Shown piece by piece: positions 12,157 to 24,202 of a stretch of DNA of 64,000 bases. The translations under genes were made by a program, and so were the position numbers. The notes beneath the pieces were generated by a model. It had not been told where the DNA came from and searched no databases. It saw only the letters and a list, made by a program, of their open reading frames with translations. Origin of the DNA: Melieria omissa (taxonomy: Eukaryota; Arthropoda; Insecta; Diptera; Ulidiidae); NCBI GenBank assembly GCA_963971225.1, contig OZ020268.1:44709348-44773347 (forward strand), written 5' to 3'. Each line of letters begins with the position of its first letter. Within the stretch, counting starts at the first letter, position 1.

Positions 12157-12689
12157 GTTCGGTCGCTGCTGCGTTCTTTTTAGTTTTTTAGTTAATATTT
12201 GCTGTGCACGTTCTCAAATTTTGAACGCCCTATTGATGAAACGTAAACTCTTGTCTCCAAACGTCCACGCATTTACATGCGCTATATAATACAAGTTTTG
12301 TCAATAAAGATGCGATATGCGTAGTGAATGTACGTGTGTACTATATCTGCCATCGCCAATAGTAGTGTATATAGTTCTAGTGCTCATTTTTAATCATCCA
12401 AGTACACTCCAAATTAAGTTAAGTGAAAATCATCAACTAATTCATTCCTTTCTCGCAGGTTTCACGAGTATATGTTATTCACAGCTAAGAGCATTGCTTT
12501 AATTCTGCATAAATTCTGCAACAAATAAAATATGATATTAAGTTTTAGTACGAGTATATAGTAGTATATGATGTCGTATGTGGTGTTGTCCTGTAAACAT
12601 TTTATGAATATTATGTGTATTCTAATTTATATGTAAACAGTCGATACAAACACCGGAAGTCGTGAATTTTCGTTTTCCATCTTTGAAAT

Positions 12690-12845
12690 ATACACAGAGG
12701 TAAATCACGGTTAATAAAGGTCAAAAAAATTAATCACGGATAATAGAGGTAAATCACGGTTAATAGAGGTATAAAATCAACTACTCAACATCCCGGTTAA
12801 TAGATGTTCCCTGTTAATGGAGGCCCGGTTAATTGAGGTTCAACT
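12690..12845. repeat. Decayed pogo/Tigger-like repeat
   Basis: Several tandemly related GGTTAATAGAGG motifs end in GTTAATTGAGGTTCAACTGTA, which resembles the terminal sequence of pogo/Tigger-like DNA transposons. It lies upstream of the GPCR start. Confidence 0.35.
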
Positions 12846-12896
12846 GTACTAATTTGACAACTAATTTGTAACTGATTGAAAAATCATGCATGGCTA

Positions 12897-13639
12897 GATT
12901 CCGACCGATTAATCGGCATCGGCTAGTATCGGCCAATAAAATTGGTATCCGCATCGGCTAGTATCGGCATTGGCCAAAAAATAAGTATCGGTATCGGCCT
13001 TTTTTGGCCGATGCCACATTGGCCGTTTTTGGTTTCATTTTTTTGTTTTCATTTTTTGTACCAACAGGTTCTTACACCCCTTTTCAGTAATGTATTTTTA
13101 GATACTGTTTAATATATGTAAATGTTTCCTAGAAATGGTTTTTTTAATCTAGGTATTCTTAAAAACACATATTTTTCAAAACAATTATTCAAATCTTACG
13201 ACCTACGCAAAATATTTTTTCGATTTCCATGCTCCCGCATAAAATTATGCTTTCAGAATTTCTGAGCATCCAATATAATTTTCTAACCCCAACATTCATA
13301 GCGTACAACGGGTCGCAATTTGAGAGTACAAATTTTAATATAAAAAGTTTTAAGCAATATTTACGTCACTATTTTTGTTTCTCTCTCAGTGGATAAAAGT
13401 GACATATTATTTTTTTAATACATGTTAATGTATTAGAATTCTGAATTGCCTTGTTATTTTATTTAGGTTTTAATTATTTCTTTTCTCGTTGTTTTTTATT
13501 TTCTGATGAATATTACACCAATATGTAATAGTTCCTTTTGTTATTTTATAAAATAGACTGCGTTTTTGAATGAATTCATTCGTATTATTTTTTCTATGTA
13601 ATCGGCATCGGCCGAAAAATTTTGTCTCGGTCGTACTCT
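12897..13639. mobile_element. Repeat element rich in ATCGGCATCGGC with 11-bp flanking duplication
   Basis: ATGCATGGCTA flanks both ends (12886-12896 and 13640-13650). The inside starts GATTCCGACCGATTAATCGG and ends with ATCGGCATCGGCCGAAAAAT, then TCGGTCG. The terminal inverted similarity is imperfect. The class is unclear: hAT-like elements usually make 8 bp. Confidence 0.45.
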
Positions 13640-13659
13640 ATGCATGGCTACACAGTTCA

Positions 13660-14800
13660 CGAGCGCAGGCGCCGTACTCGTTGCGTTGTTCGTACAAACG
13701 ACAAATCGCCAATGGCGTCTACGCGATCAATAAGGGTTGCCTATTGTTTCAAAATTGATATTTTCTGGGTTTGCGTTTTCGATCCTTAGAATTTGTAAGT
13801 GAATCCAATGGGTTGGCAGCACTGCTAACTGAAAAGGACGCCATATCGTGTTTATTCGTCGAAGCGTGCGCGTGAAAAAGTGTTAATAACTGCGTAGTGT
13901 AAAGAGGTGATGAAAATAAATTATTTAATTAGTAAAAATAAATGCCTCAAAATAAAAAAACAAACTTTCGCCCCAAAATAAAAAAAATTAGAGAGACATT
14001 TACTTAAATCGGCTTGGAAGTGAAAATGCGACAGAAGGCACGGATGAAGACGTGCAAGTGGAACATTTGTGCGCGGAAAATTACAGCGAGCCTGCTAGCT
14101 GCTAATGTCATTGTAGCCGTAAACATTTTTGGAACTCATGGGCAAATAAGCCTGAAGGACTACAACAAACTTGTTAAGGTTTTGCTTGGTATGTATGCAT
14201 GTATACATTTGCAAAATCACATTCACTGTGCATAATATTCCCATAACTAATTCTACAATTCGTTCCTTATTTAACTGGATTCAATGAATTCAGCTGATCC
14301 TATGAATTGAATTTATTTAATATCTTAGTGCCTTAAGGGAACTGCCTGAAGTATTTTTTCTTTTACTTCTTCTTTCTTTTAATTAAGTTTTGTTGTAAAG
14401 TGATTTGAACTATTATTTTTTATTAAATGTTTTCAAAATTTTTGCTGCTTTGTTTGTGTTTAGTTGTAAATACTATTTAAAAGAAGTGTACTTTGTTTTT
14501 GAAAAAATTTAATAAAAACTCTTATGAATTGAATCCAGTACGTATATTTGAAAATTCATTTAATGGGGTTATATTTTTAATCAGTCTATTGCGGACTAAT
14601 TATTAATTGGTTTGGAAACAACTAGTTATAAACTAGTTGGGAAGTCATGCAGAGGTAGACAATTGATGTGCTGCTAGGACATCGCCACGTTAAAATAATC
14701 ACTTCTTTTCAAGCAAAATAACAAATTTGTAATCAGTACTGTACAGAAAAAGACTAGTTATAACTTAGTTTGAAATAAGTTACATTTCCTGCAGGGTATG
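13660..14800. other. Intergenic, no gene recognised
   Basis: A small plus-strand frame at 14014-14235 has no recognisable domain. The rest is AT-rich. Confidence 0.35.
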
Positions 14801-14811
14801 TATGTATGTCA

Positions 14812-15143
14812 GCCGCCGTGGCTTAGTTGGTTAGTGCGTTGGACCGCGAGTCGAAGGCAGCGACCCAAGTTCAAATACTGCCTGTAATAACACCTAAAAA
14901 AATTAACGGGAAACCTCGTTTTCTCTTTCGGTGGCTGTCCTCTCAGCTGGAAATGGCAAACATCTGAGAGTAAAAAATTGCTTATGAAAGAGCTCCCAAC
15001 CTGCTGTTCGGAACCGGCATAAAACTGTAGGTCCCTTCCACCCGCGTACAAATTCACACGCACAGCACGGGTGGTTGCGGGAAGCTAGGCCTTAGTCTCG
15101 CGTAAGCGGGCTGTCGTGCCAGTCAATTAATAATAATAAATAA
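14812..15143 (+). mobile_element. tRNA-derived SINE, full-length copy
   Basis: The head reads GCCGCCGTGGCTTAGTTGGT, containing a Pol III A-box (TGGCTTAGTTGG), followed by a B-box-like AGTTCAAATACTG. A conserved body follows (CTTTCGGTGGCTGTCCTCTC, AAACTGTAGGTCCCTTCCAC, CTTAGTCTCGCGTAAGCGGG) and then an (ATT/AAT)n tail. Other copies: 28740-28985, 31891-32235, 56441-56655 and 63810-64000. Confidence 0.8.
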
Positions 15144-15246
15144 TTGATTGGCACGGCAGCCCGCTTACGCGAGACTAAGGCCTAGCTTCCCGCAACCACC
15201 CGTGTTGTGCGTGTGAATTTTGTACGCGGGTGGAAGGGACCTACAG
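15144..15246 (-). mobile_element. 5'-truncated SINE in inverted orientation
   Basis: This is the last ~100 bp of the same SINE, tail-to-tail with the full copy just upstream. The pair makes arms at 15025-15137 and 15141-15246 with almost no spacer. A third SINE tail fragment (TCGTGCCAGTCTATTATT) follows at 15247-15287. Confidence 0.75.
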
Positions 15247-15262
15247 TCAGTCGTGCCAGTCT

Positions 15263-15345
15263 ATTATTATTATTATTATTATTATGTATGTATGTATCTA
15301 TCTATCTATATATCTATCTATCTATTTATCTATCTATCTATAAAT
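15263..15345 (+). repeat. Microsatellite (ATT)n, (GTAT)n, (CTAT)n
   Basis: Simple repeats follow the SINE tail fragment: ATT units, then GTAT units, then TCTA units. The open frame across this block is an artefact of the repeat. Confidence 0.8.
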
Positions 15346-15867
15346 TTAATATAATTGGACGAGTTCGAATTCCTGCAGGGTACATACAAAAAAGTCACCA
15401 TACAAAATCAGCATATTTGGCTACACTACTTGAGTTTTTGCCTTCTTTGCTTAAGTGCCTAAAAAGTCTGACGTCTTTAATGGGAACCACTTAAGCGGGG
15501 TTTTCTGTTTATTCGTTTCACTGCACAAACACAAATAAGAGCGCAAGGCTCAATTATTCAATTTAGAAACATGGTTTTCTTTATAAATCAACACTGTAGC
15601 CGAAATTACATTTGAAATTAATACAATGTCTGTGAAATTAATAAACTAGGTATGTATTTCCTATGCTATTATTCTTTCACCTCTTTCACATGTATATGCA
15701 AGTGTATAAATCAGGGAAACATGAATGAAGCCGTGCTATCCGAGACACGTGTTAAGCGAGGTCTGCTAAACACAAAAAAAGTACTTTCGTTCTGCATGTT
15801 TTAATAAAGTTTTGATACTAGTACACTAGACACTTAGTACACAACACCTTCACGTCATGCATGTAGT

Positions 15868-16328
15868 ACACTGAACGTCCAGTATAACGAACTTTCCATT
15901 TAACGAATTTTTGATTTAACGTACGGCCAAATTTTTGCGATCGCTGTCCTATAGTATCAGAATGACTCCAATCAAACGGTTATATAATTTACTGACAAAA
16001 CATGTAGAAATTTTGCACATAAATCACAAAAGAAAAGAGGAAAGCTCCGAAAAAGGTTTTTCTCGATTTGTTATTGGGTTGTAAGCGTGATTAACACTAA
16101 ATAACACAAGTAGACAAGTGCACAAAGCCACACCACCGTTTTTTTAATTCCGCCTTGGATCAAATAGACCCCAAGGGACAGGCAGGAAGTTAAAAACTGA
16201 ATATGTGAGACTTATTTCTTTAAGAAGGATGGTTTCAAACAACAAACTTTCGATCGATTTAACGAATTTTTCGATTTAAAGAATTGGGGGTAAAACAGCA
16301 GATTCGTTATATTGGAAGTCTACTGTAC
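15868..16328. mobile_element. Pogo-like MITE, uninterrupted copy
   Basis: Ends ACTGAACGTCCAGTATAACG and TATATTGGAAGTCTACTGTA are imperfect inverted repeats. The inside matches the interrupted copy at 4993-6732 and shows the empty Harbinger site at 16091-16105. Non-coding. Confidence 0.65.
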
Positions 16329-16341
16329 TTTTATATTGACC

Positions 16342-16625
16342 AGCGGCGGACGTAGAAAAATATTTCGGGGGTTTCAAAAAGTAATTCTTTAAGGTTTATA
16401 AAATGCCAAAAATGTCTTTATATTTCGGGGGGGTTTCAACCCCCCAAACTCCCCTGAATCGCCACTGATATGGTGGTGGCCGCGTAAGGTGGTTGGGTTT
16501 GTGCAACTTGATTGCCAAAATCAAACCAATCAAAATCAACATCCTTTTGACAATCTAAACTTCTTCCAACACAAGAAAACAAATCAGCTGATTCAATGAG
16601 GTCACCTGTATCAAAAAGTATAGAA
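16342..16625. mobile_element. Short MITE followed by the core of a CAAGG-type MITE
   Basis: GCGGCGGACGTAG ... CTGAATCGCCACTG bracket G-run and C-run sequence (16342-16468). From 16470, GTGGCCGCGTAAGG ... ATGAGGTCACCTGTAT matches the hAT-like MITEs at 59255 and 39402, without the outermost CAAGG/CCTTG. Confidence 0.45.
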
Positions 16626-16699
16626 CATAAAGAGAGTGCATCACGTACAAGCAAAAATTTTAATGCGGGTGCTAATATCGCAACCTGTCTTCACGATGC

Positions 16700-17710
16700 G
16701 GGGGGTAGGCAGCAAGAGAGAAAACTTGGAATGAGAGCACAATGCTGTGAGCGCAAATCATAGCAACACGAATGCTGCGTCTGTACTCACTCATTCATTC
16801 TAGCACAATTGTGTGAACATATAATCATATTGTACAATTCAAAGAGGAAGAAGACGATGTGCTGTTGTTGTTGCGCTGGCAAAAAGCTGAGATTTTAAAA
16901 CGATTTCTATTTTCTGGCTGGCTTTTGTTCTTCTTCTATAAGCTGGCAAAATATGGCTGGCATGGCGACCTATATCGCTACAGGCAATAAACAATAAATA
17001 CTAAGTAATCAACAAAGACAATTAAATAAAAAGGGAAATTGGAAAGAAAGGAAGACGTTTTTATTAGCCCGTAATAATTTTCCGTCCCTTTCTTTGGAAC
17101 TCGTTTCACGGCCCACATAAAATGCTTGCTTAAAAGAACTAAAATAAGAAAATCTAATATTGTAAATTTTTGGTCACATCATTCGCCATGGAACTATTTT
17201 TCTTCGAACTCGCCACGTAAAAATATAAACATAAATAAACATTTTAAATTGGGATCAACCACCAAATTTTTAAATCAATCAAAGCCACGATTTGGCCAGC
17301 AAAAAGCCATACACCACAGAGATTCGATTGATGGTGACATGATAGCAATTTGTGCAGCAAAACCAATCGGCAACACAAAAACGCATACATACAATAAACG
17401 ACAACAAAAAAACGAAAACAAAGCGAATCCCGAATCATATTCGTTGAAACAACGATCACGATGCTTTGGTTTGTTGTTTGCTCTCCGCTTGCGCTTCGAC
17501 GAACAAGATCAATAAACATGCATGCAAAAAATGAGCGATCACTACGCCACAACAACCACCATTTCAAAATACACGAGCGGAGCCGTTGCGAACAACAACA
17601 TTGCTTTTTCAAACGAACGAGTGAGAGCAAATGTCTCGTGCCTATGCCTCCGCTCATCTCTTATCCCCCGCGTCAACAAACACGCTTGCGTAGTTTTGTT
17701 GTTAGTTAGT
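16700..17710 (+). mobile_element. Non-coding dispersed element, inverted copy at 47240-48570
   Basis: The sequence at 17060-17540 recurs in reverse at 47285-47690 (GGATCAACCACCAAATTTT, AAAAGCCATACACCACA, CAACACAAAAACGCATACA). The part near 17100-17160 (CTTGCTTAAAAGAACTAAAA) recurs near 48430. Opposing open frames of 129 and 137 codons here are not supported as genes. Confidence 0.5.
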
Positions 17711-17734
17711 GAAGATGCGTATTCTTTATCGTTA

Positions 17735-19500
17735 CTATTATATAAAAACAAGTGTGACGTTGCTTTTTTGAGCCACAATCAGACAAAAACCACTGAACCG
17801 ATTTAGATGAAATAAACACCAAACATTTTTTTATCTGGGGAAATGGTACATAGGCTATATGAGAAAGATCACGCCCCCTTATTACGCCCACTATGGTAAC
17901 AAAACTCATCTATGGTATGCTTTTGTAAGGCAATATGGGTATCAAACGATTCAGCGTATCATTGCGGCAAACATAGGCTATAATATAATCGGTCACGCCC
18001 ACTTTTCGCGCCCATTAAACTAACAAAACGAAGCTACGGTACATGTCTGTAAACCAATATTAATATCAAATGTTAACATTAGATATATAACCTGATATGC
18101 CTTCTCGCCACGCCCACTATAATAACAAATCAGCCATGGTATATTTGTCATAGCAATGTGGGTATCAAACGATTCAGCGTATCATTGCGGCAAACATAGG
18201 CTATAATATAATCGGCCACACCCACTTTCCGCGCCCACTAAACTAACAAAACAAAGCTACGGTACATGTCTGAAAATTAATGTTGATGTAAAATGATTCT
18301 ATGTTTCATAGCGCTACATAACATAAGCTATATAAGATTGACCACGCCCAACTTTTACGCCTTCCTGCAATGCCCATTATGATGACAGAAATTAACTGTG
18401 GTATATTTGTGCAAAACAATATGGATATAAGAAAATTTTGCGAGTCATTGCAGCAAATATCTAAATGTTGTATATAAAAATTAATGTATGCTTGTTTATT
18501 GGTCCCACGACACTAAAACTCAAAAACTAGACAGCCGATTAGTTGAATTTTTCACGGAATTTTCGACTTGAGTAAGTCTCGGTAAACCATATAGTGCGAA
18601 TACGACCCGATAGGTAGGCTTGGCACATCCTATACAACTTAAATTTTCAATATGGAATATCTTCGTAATGAGAACAGCATTAAAATTTGGTGCGAGACCA
18701 CCGTTTAGATGGCCCGTTTCATTGGTAAAACTTTGTGAGCGTTGGACAAGGGGCGTGGCACTTTTTAAGCAACTCAAATGTTTTAAATAACTTTGGAACT
18801 ACAAATCACACATCAAAGAGATTTGATACAAATTATGTGCCCTTCGACATGGGGAATGGGGTGGGTATCGGACGAGGGGCATGGTACCGCCCATAGAACC
18901 CAAATTTCTAATGTGAAATATCTTCGGAATTATAAGTCCGCCAGCATTGAAATTTGATACAGCATCATGGCTTAGACGTGTCGTTCAAGTGGTTAAATTG
19001 TATGGGCGTTGGAAAAGGGGCGTGGCACTTTTTAAGCGATCCTATTGTTTTGAATAACTTTGGAACTGCAAATCACACATCAAAGATATTTGGCACATAC
19101 TTACGACTTAGACGTGTCCTTCGACAGGGAGAGTAGGGTGGGTATTGGACGAGAAGCATGGCACCGCCCACAGAACCCACATTTTTAATGTGGAATATCT
19201 TCGCAACAGTTGGAAAGCTTGGAAGTTTTGTATACCATAGTCCCATAGATGTGTCATTCTACTGGCAAAATTTTATGGCCGTTGAACAAGGGGTTTTTTT
19301 TGTGAGTGAAATTTTCCGCATAACTTTGGAACTGAAAGTCGCATATCAATGAAACCGGGTCACACCCTTCGACTGGAGGAATGGATTGGGCATTACATAA
19401 AAGAGGCGTGGCATCGCCCATAGAGTGTAGCATGAAGAAACTTGATTTATTGGGCCCATTGACTTTAAGCTTGCGTGCAAAGCCGCAGGGCCCTGCAAGT
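17735..19500 (+). mobile_element. Non-autonomous Helitron-like element with internal tandem repeats
   Basis: The head ACTATTATATAAAAACAAGT and GACGTTGCTTTTTTGAGCCA match the copy at 8166. From 18600 a unit of about 275 bp is repeated three times (GAATATCTTCG at about 18655, 18926 and 19193; GGCGTGGCACTTTTTAAGC twice). The 3' part ends GTGCAAAGCCGCAGGGCCCT, a hairpin-forming terminus typical of Helitrons. No Rep/helicase frame. Confidence 0.7.
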
Positions 19501-19739
19501 GCTTTAATAGTTTTAAGATAACATATTACCTAAAGTCTAATTGATGTAAGAGTTTGTTTTTGCCATCGGCTACTTGTTTTTTCCTAGCTTGTCTGTTGAA
19601 GGCATTTTTATGTTATTAATTTTTTGTTATTTGCCATGAATATTTTGTTCTTAGTTTTAAGGAACACAGAAATGTATTTAATACGAAAATAAAATGTATT
19701 TGATTGAAACTTACGTCTGATTTATTTCGTTAAAATAAA

Positions 19740-19830
19740 ATATTCAATCTCGAAAATTCCCGGGATTGCAATTTTCAGTCCCGAAAATCCCGGGATTGTA
19801 AAACTGGTCCGGGATTGCAATCCCTAGTAT
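19740..19830. repeat. CCCGGGATTG repeat cluster, probable hAT-type end
   Basis: Three CCCGGGATTG/TCCGGGATTG motifs within 90 bp end with TCCGGGATTGCAATCCCTAG. Such motifs often mark terminal or subterminal repeats of hAT elements. No partner end was found. Confidence 0.3.
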
Positions 19831-19839
19831 ATACATATG

Positions 19840-21480
19840 TACATATGTGGGTGCACGGTACAGATATATGTACATACAGCATTTATACACAAATATAGCT
19901 TGGTTTTATTAAATGAAATTATGATATTATTATTTTTTTATATTATATAGTAAGCAATTTACTGAAAAATTACATAAAAACCTTGTGCGTCCAAATTCAT
20001 GTAACTATATGTATCCCATATGTCTATTATTTCGTCATTTTAACGAGTAAGTTGTATTGCAAATTTTAAGAGTACACCGTGCAAAACATTTCACAATCCA
20101 GATGCTTTATTATACAACATATATATTCGCTTATGATGCATTTATATGGATGCATATATATACATTAGATCTTCGCTTTGAAAATATTTTTGCAATATGA
20201 AATCGCATATCACTTTAATGACCATTACTTTTATATATAACCATTAATTTTACACAATAAAGCGAATCCCAAAAATATTCACTCAAATATTCATACGATT
20301 ATTCAATCATTTAAAACTTTCTTGTTTATTGATTTTAAATTCCGAATTTATGAAAATACCTCAAAAGGGACTGTCGATGGAGTCAACTTTAGCACAATTG
20401 TTTTTAATCATATTTGTATCTTTTCGATTCGTATGATAAAACTTCAAAACTTAAAAGCCTAAAAAGAAAAACTATTGACGCGTTCCGCGGAAATATACAA
20501 ATATATTAAAAATTTGTTCCAAACACTGCACGTAGAACAGTGGCCAAACACTGAATTAAACCAACTAAATACAGTGCAAAATCGAAAAAACGAGCAAAGC
20601 ACTGAAAAGGCGCAACGAACTGAGCATGTCAGCTATGTATGATCGTCGATCAAGCAAGGTGAATTCTGAAAAGACGCCAATAATATTAGAAAGACTGAGT
20701 ACAATATAAAATTTAAGAATGAAGAGAAGCAGAACTTATTAGCATACAGAAAAGCTTACGTATAGCTAAAGCTTTTATGTATCTATATATGTGCGCATCT
20801 ATTTTATTATTATAAAATTCACAATGCACAGATACGGTTCTATGGACCAAATGAAAATAATGCTTTAAAATAAATACTGCAAAAAGAGGTAACCATCTAA
20901 ACTAATTCAAATAAATAGCTTATTAATAAAATATCCAATTGGAAGATTTTTTCCATAAATCATGGAACAATTCAATTCTAAATACAAGGATTCCATTCAA
21001 GAGAAAACGTCGAAACACAGAATAATTGATATTTTGTATTATAAATTTTGCCTCACATCGAGGACGGCCGAGATGTTGAGCGTTGGCAGTGTTGCCGCTG
21101 CAAAAATTTTAAAAAGTCGCAAAAAAAGTGTCACAGCCGAAAAAAAGTGTCATCAAGTGATTCCGGACGGGACTACGTGTTTTTCACGAAAATTAAAATC
21201 TAACGGGTCGACAATGGGTTAGTAGTTTGTATGGAGAAAAAATATTTATTGGACCTTTTGACTTAAAACTTAGCAATAGCACTTTAAACGGGAAATAATT
21301 AAAACGTGTTTTTCATTTTTCGAAAATTGAAATCTACCTTGGTAAACCAAAGGTTAAGAATTTGTTTAGAGTAAATAAGAAAACACATGATTTAATGCGA
21401 CTTTTTACTTTAAAATTTTTGAAAACATCTAAAAACAAAGATAATTACATGTTGCACGCATGTTAACACATGTTGTTTTT
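19840..21480. other. Intergenic, no gene recognised
   Basis: AT-rich. A plus-strand frame at 20962-21222 (86 codons, starts MEQFNSKYKD) has a reasonable start but no domain I recognise and no splice partner. I do not annotate it as a gene. Confidence 0.35.
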
Positions 21481-21489
21481 TGTTTTTTT

Positions 21490-21545
21490 TTAATATGAGC
21501 GTGCAAAGCCGCGGGGCCCAGCTAATTAATAGTTAATACGTTAGC
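21490..21545 (+). mobile_element. Helitron-like 3' terminus
   Basis: GCGTGCAAAGCCGCGGGGCC then CAGCTAATTAATAG. The same hairpin-type end closes the element at 17735-19500. The body upstream is too decayed to delimit. Confidence 0.5.
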
Positions 21546-22294
21546 TAGCTAGTTAATAAATCTAAATTGAAATTCCAACCGTGTTGCCGATGTGCGACTA
21601 AAGTGTCAAATTTACCCTTTTTGGAGACCGATGCGACCTGGCACCGACTTTTTAAAAATAAGCTTATTTTGACACTTTTCTTCAAAATCATGCGCTTTAC
21701 CCCCTTTTTTTTGATCAAAAATTTACATTCCCAAAGTTGTTTCGTGAAGTTATTTTTTTTATTTTTGCGTGTTTAAAAATACTCAAAATATGCCTTCCTT
21801 TCAGTATTCACTTTTCAAAGGAAACATTTAAGTACTTAAAAATTACACCTCTGGCATGTACACAATTAATCTGAATTAACGCGGTTTTTTGTGGCATTGC
21901 CTAGGTTCTTTGTGCTAAATTAATTTTGATGGCTCCCAATGGATAACTAAGTATATCACGCATATGCTTTGAAACTTAATTTAAGGGGGAATCAGTTTTT
22001 TTAACAGACAATTATCTCCTTTAGAAATTTATTAAAAATAATGAGTTTCGAAAGGTAAAATAATAAAAGTATTGAGCCATTGTTGGCTCAGTTAAATTTT
22101 GGTTTTCGAAAAATTATAAAATCCGTTTCGAATTATTTTTGATTAAGAGTATTTTCAGGAAGTTCGAAATGAGTATGTCTATTAAATCATGTTTCTTTAA
22201 ACAACCTCTTATCACATGTTTTTGCCCTTTTAAACACTTCAGCGGTTTGGGCTGGGCAATGATAAATCAATCAATCAGTCAGGACAAACAATCT

Positions 22295-23345
22295 ATGTAT
22301 ATAAAAATGGAGGCGGTACCACGCCCCTTGTCCAACGCCGATTACATCTCACCAGTAGAATGTCACATCTATGAAACGACGGTACACCAAATTTCAATGC
22401 TGTACGGCTTACAATTCCGAAGCTATTCAAGATTTGAGTTGTATGGGCGGAGTCACGTCCTCTTGTTAAATACCCGCCCCCCATTCCCTCTGCAGAAAGA
22501 TATGACTAAATGGTAGGTTCATACCAAGATTCATTGATATGCGACTTATAGTTCTGCTGAAATATTGGGCCATAAAAAATGTGTCACGCCACTTGTCCAA
22601 CGCCCATCAAATTTTTACAATAGAATGACACTTCTATGGGACGATGTCATAACAAAATTTAAATGCTGTGCGACTTACAATTCCGAAGCTATTCTATACA
22701 AAAAATTTGATTTGTATGAGCGGTGCCACACCCCCTCGTTCAATACCCACCCCATTCCCTCTATCGAAGACATGAGGATACTACGGTTTCCGTGGCGCCG
22801 GCCACCTGGGAAAAACTTATTGCCAAAAAAACTATGGCTTGGAACTATGGATTTGAACAAAAAATACTGTGCACACCTGACTGTTGCCTGATGTGGTGGT
22901 GACTCCCATGAGGGTTACTTTTTAGCGCCCGGCCGAAGGCCGGCTATTCGGGAAAAACGTATTGCCAAGAAAACTATGGCTTTCGGGAAAACTGTATGCA
23001 CATCTGGGATTGCGAAAAAAAGCGCGAATTTTAAACTTTGAGTGAAATTTTAAACTCTGAACCTTGATACTTCGAAAACGAAGCGTAAATTGTATTCCTC
23101 ATTTTCGATTTATTTTTGGTCGATCTATCTAAAGACACCCTCAAATGGCGGCGCCACGGAAACCGTAGTCGTGCCGAAGACATGACTAAATAGTAAGTTA
23201 GTACCTAATTTAATTGATGTGTGACTTATGATTCCAAAGTTACTGTCTGAAAATGTATGCTGGTGGTGCCACGCCCCGTTTCCCCGACTTTTCTTTTTTG
23301 CTAAAACTTCGCGTAGCAATTACGAACAAACTCGCCGAAGGAAGT
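22295..23345 (-). mobile_element. Helitron-like tandem units in reverse, split by a GGCC-hairpin repeat
   Basis: Blocks CCACGCCCCTTGTCCAACGC, ACTTACAATTCCGAAGC and CCATTCCCTCTGCAG are reverse versions of the ~275-bp unit in the element at 17735-19500 and repeat at about 22315 and 22590. At 22785-23030 sequence related to 43580-43815 interrupts the run. Confidence 0.55.
22785..23030. repeat. GGCCGAAGGCCGG hairpin repeat, copy near Helitron units
   Basis: Contains CGGTTTCCGTGGCGCCG, AAAACTATGGCTTGGAACTA, ACACCTGACTGTTGCCTGAT, GTGGTGACTCCCATGAGGGT and CCGGCCGAAGGCCGG, all repeated inside the foldback element at 43440-43815. Confidence 0.6.
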
Positions 23346-23399
23346 ATCCAATTTGGTCCAGTCGTTTTCAAGTTTTAAGCAGCCGAACGGGCCAAGATT

Positions 23400-24190
23400 A
23401 ATTTTTATAATTTTTACTCATTTATTAGTGCAATGTTCTTTTTTACTTGACTCTTCTAATCGATATTTATTTACTTTTTCAGCCCCATCGTGAGTTTATT
23501 TTCCTCCTAGTCCACCATCATCAATTTTACCCGACAAATTTTGCAATTTTCAAAACCAAAAATCAATACCAGCTACTACCATAAATTTGTGTTTCCCATA
23601 ATCGAAACGAAAAGAAAACAAAACAAAATCAAAAGAAAAAAGTTTAGTCAGCCGTTGTACTACCACTACCTTATTAATTTGCCTTGGCTCGAATCGTTCA
23701 AACAGACCAGCTGATTGCGATAACCACGGATGGTAAGTTCATTTTAAATGTTATCGACCAATAGTTCCGAGTGCAATCTCTATTTATTTGTAATCGCTTT
23801 AGCGCTGACAGGTTTTCCTGACCACTTCGATTAAGTCATTGTCGTCAAGTTGTTATGTTTTCAAAGCACAAAATGTTACTGTCAGCTCATTAAACGATGC
23901 TTCAAAAGCGCGTCTGTAACTCGAAGCGTGAAATTTAATGAATGGTTCGAAAGCGGTACATGCGAAACAAGCGTCCCTGCGAACAATGCGTGCTATTGAG
24001 TTGCACTTTAAGGGGCTCCTCTAGTTTTAAATTTTGGAAAAATCGATTTTTTAAATTTCATATTTTTATAGTATAACCTTCATAGAAAACGTATACCCTT
24101 TGCTGTCTAATACTAGAAAAAATGCATCATGTGCATGATGCAGCCCTTCACATGGTAAAACATGTTCATCACACCGATAGAAAAAACCAA
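23400..24190. other. Intergenic, one MITE end only
   Basis: A CAAGG/CCTTG-type right end (CCACTACCTTATTAATTTGC then CTTGG) is at about 23665-23692. Nothing else is recognised. Confidence 0.35.
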
Positions 24191-24202
24191 AATTTTGGAT
24201 AA

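Noticed and set aside
14812..14890. tRNA gene
   Set aside because: A- and B-box are present but the cloverleaf stems do not form cleanly and the sequence continues into the SINE body; it recurs in several copies.
17126..17657. Overlapping 129- and 137-codon frames on opposite strands
   Set aside because: The same sequence recurs in reverse at 47285-47690 without keeping either frame open over its length, and no domain is recognisable. This is repeat sequence.
20962..21222. 86-codon plus frame as a gene
   Set aside because: No recognisable domain, no splice partner and it borders repeat-like sequence; left unannotated as a gene.
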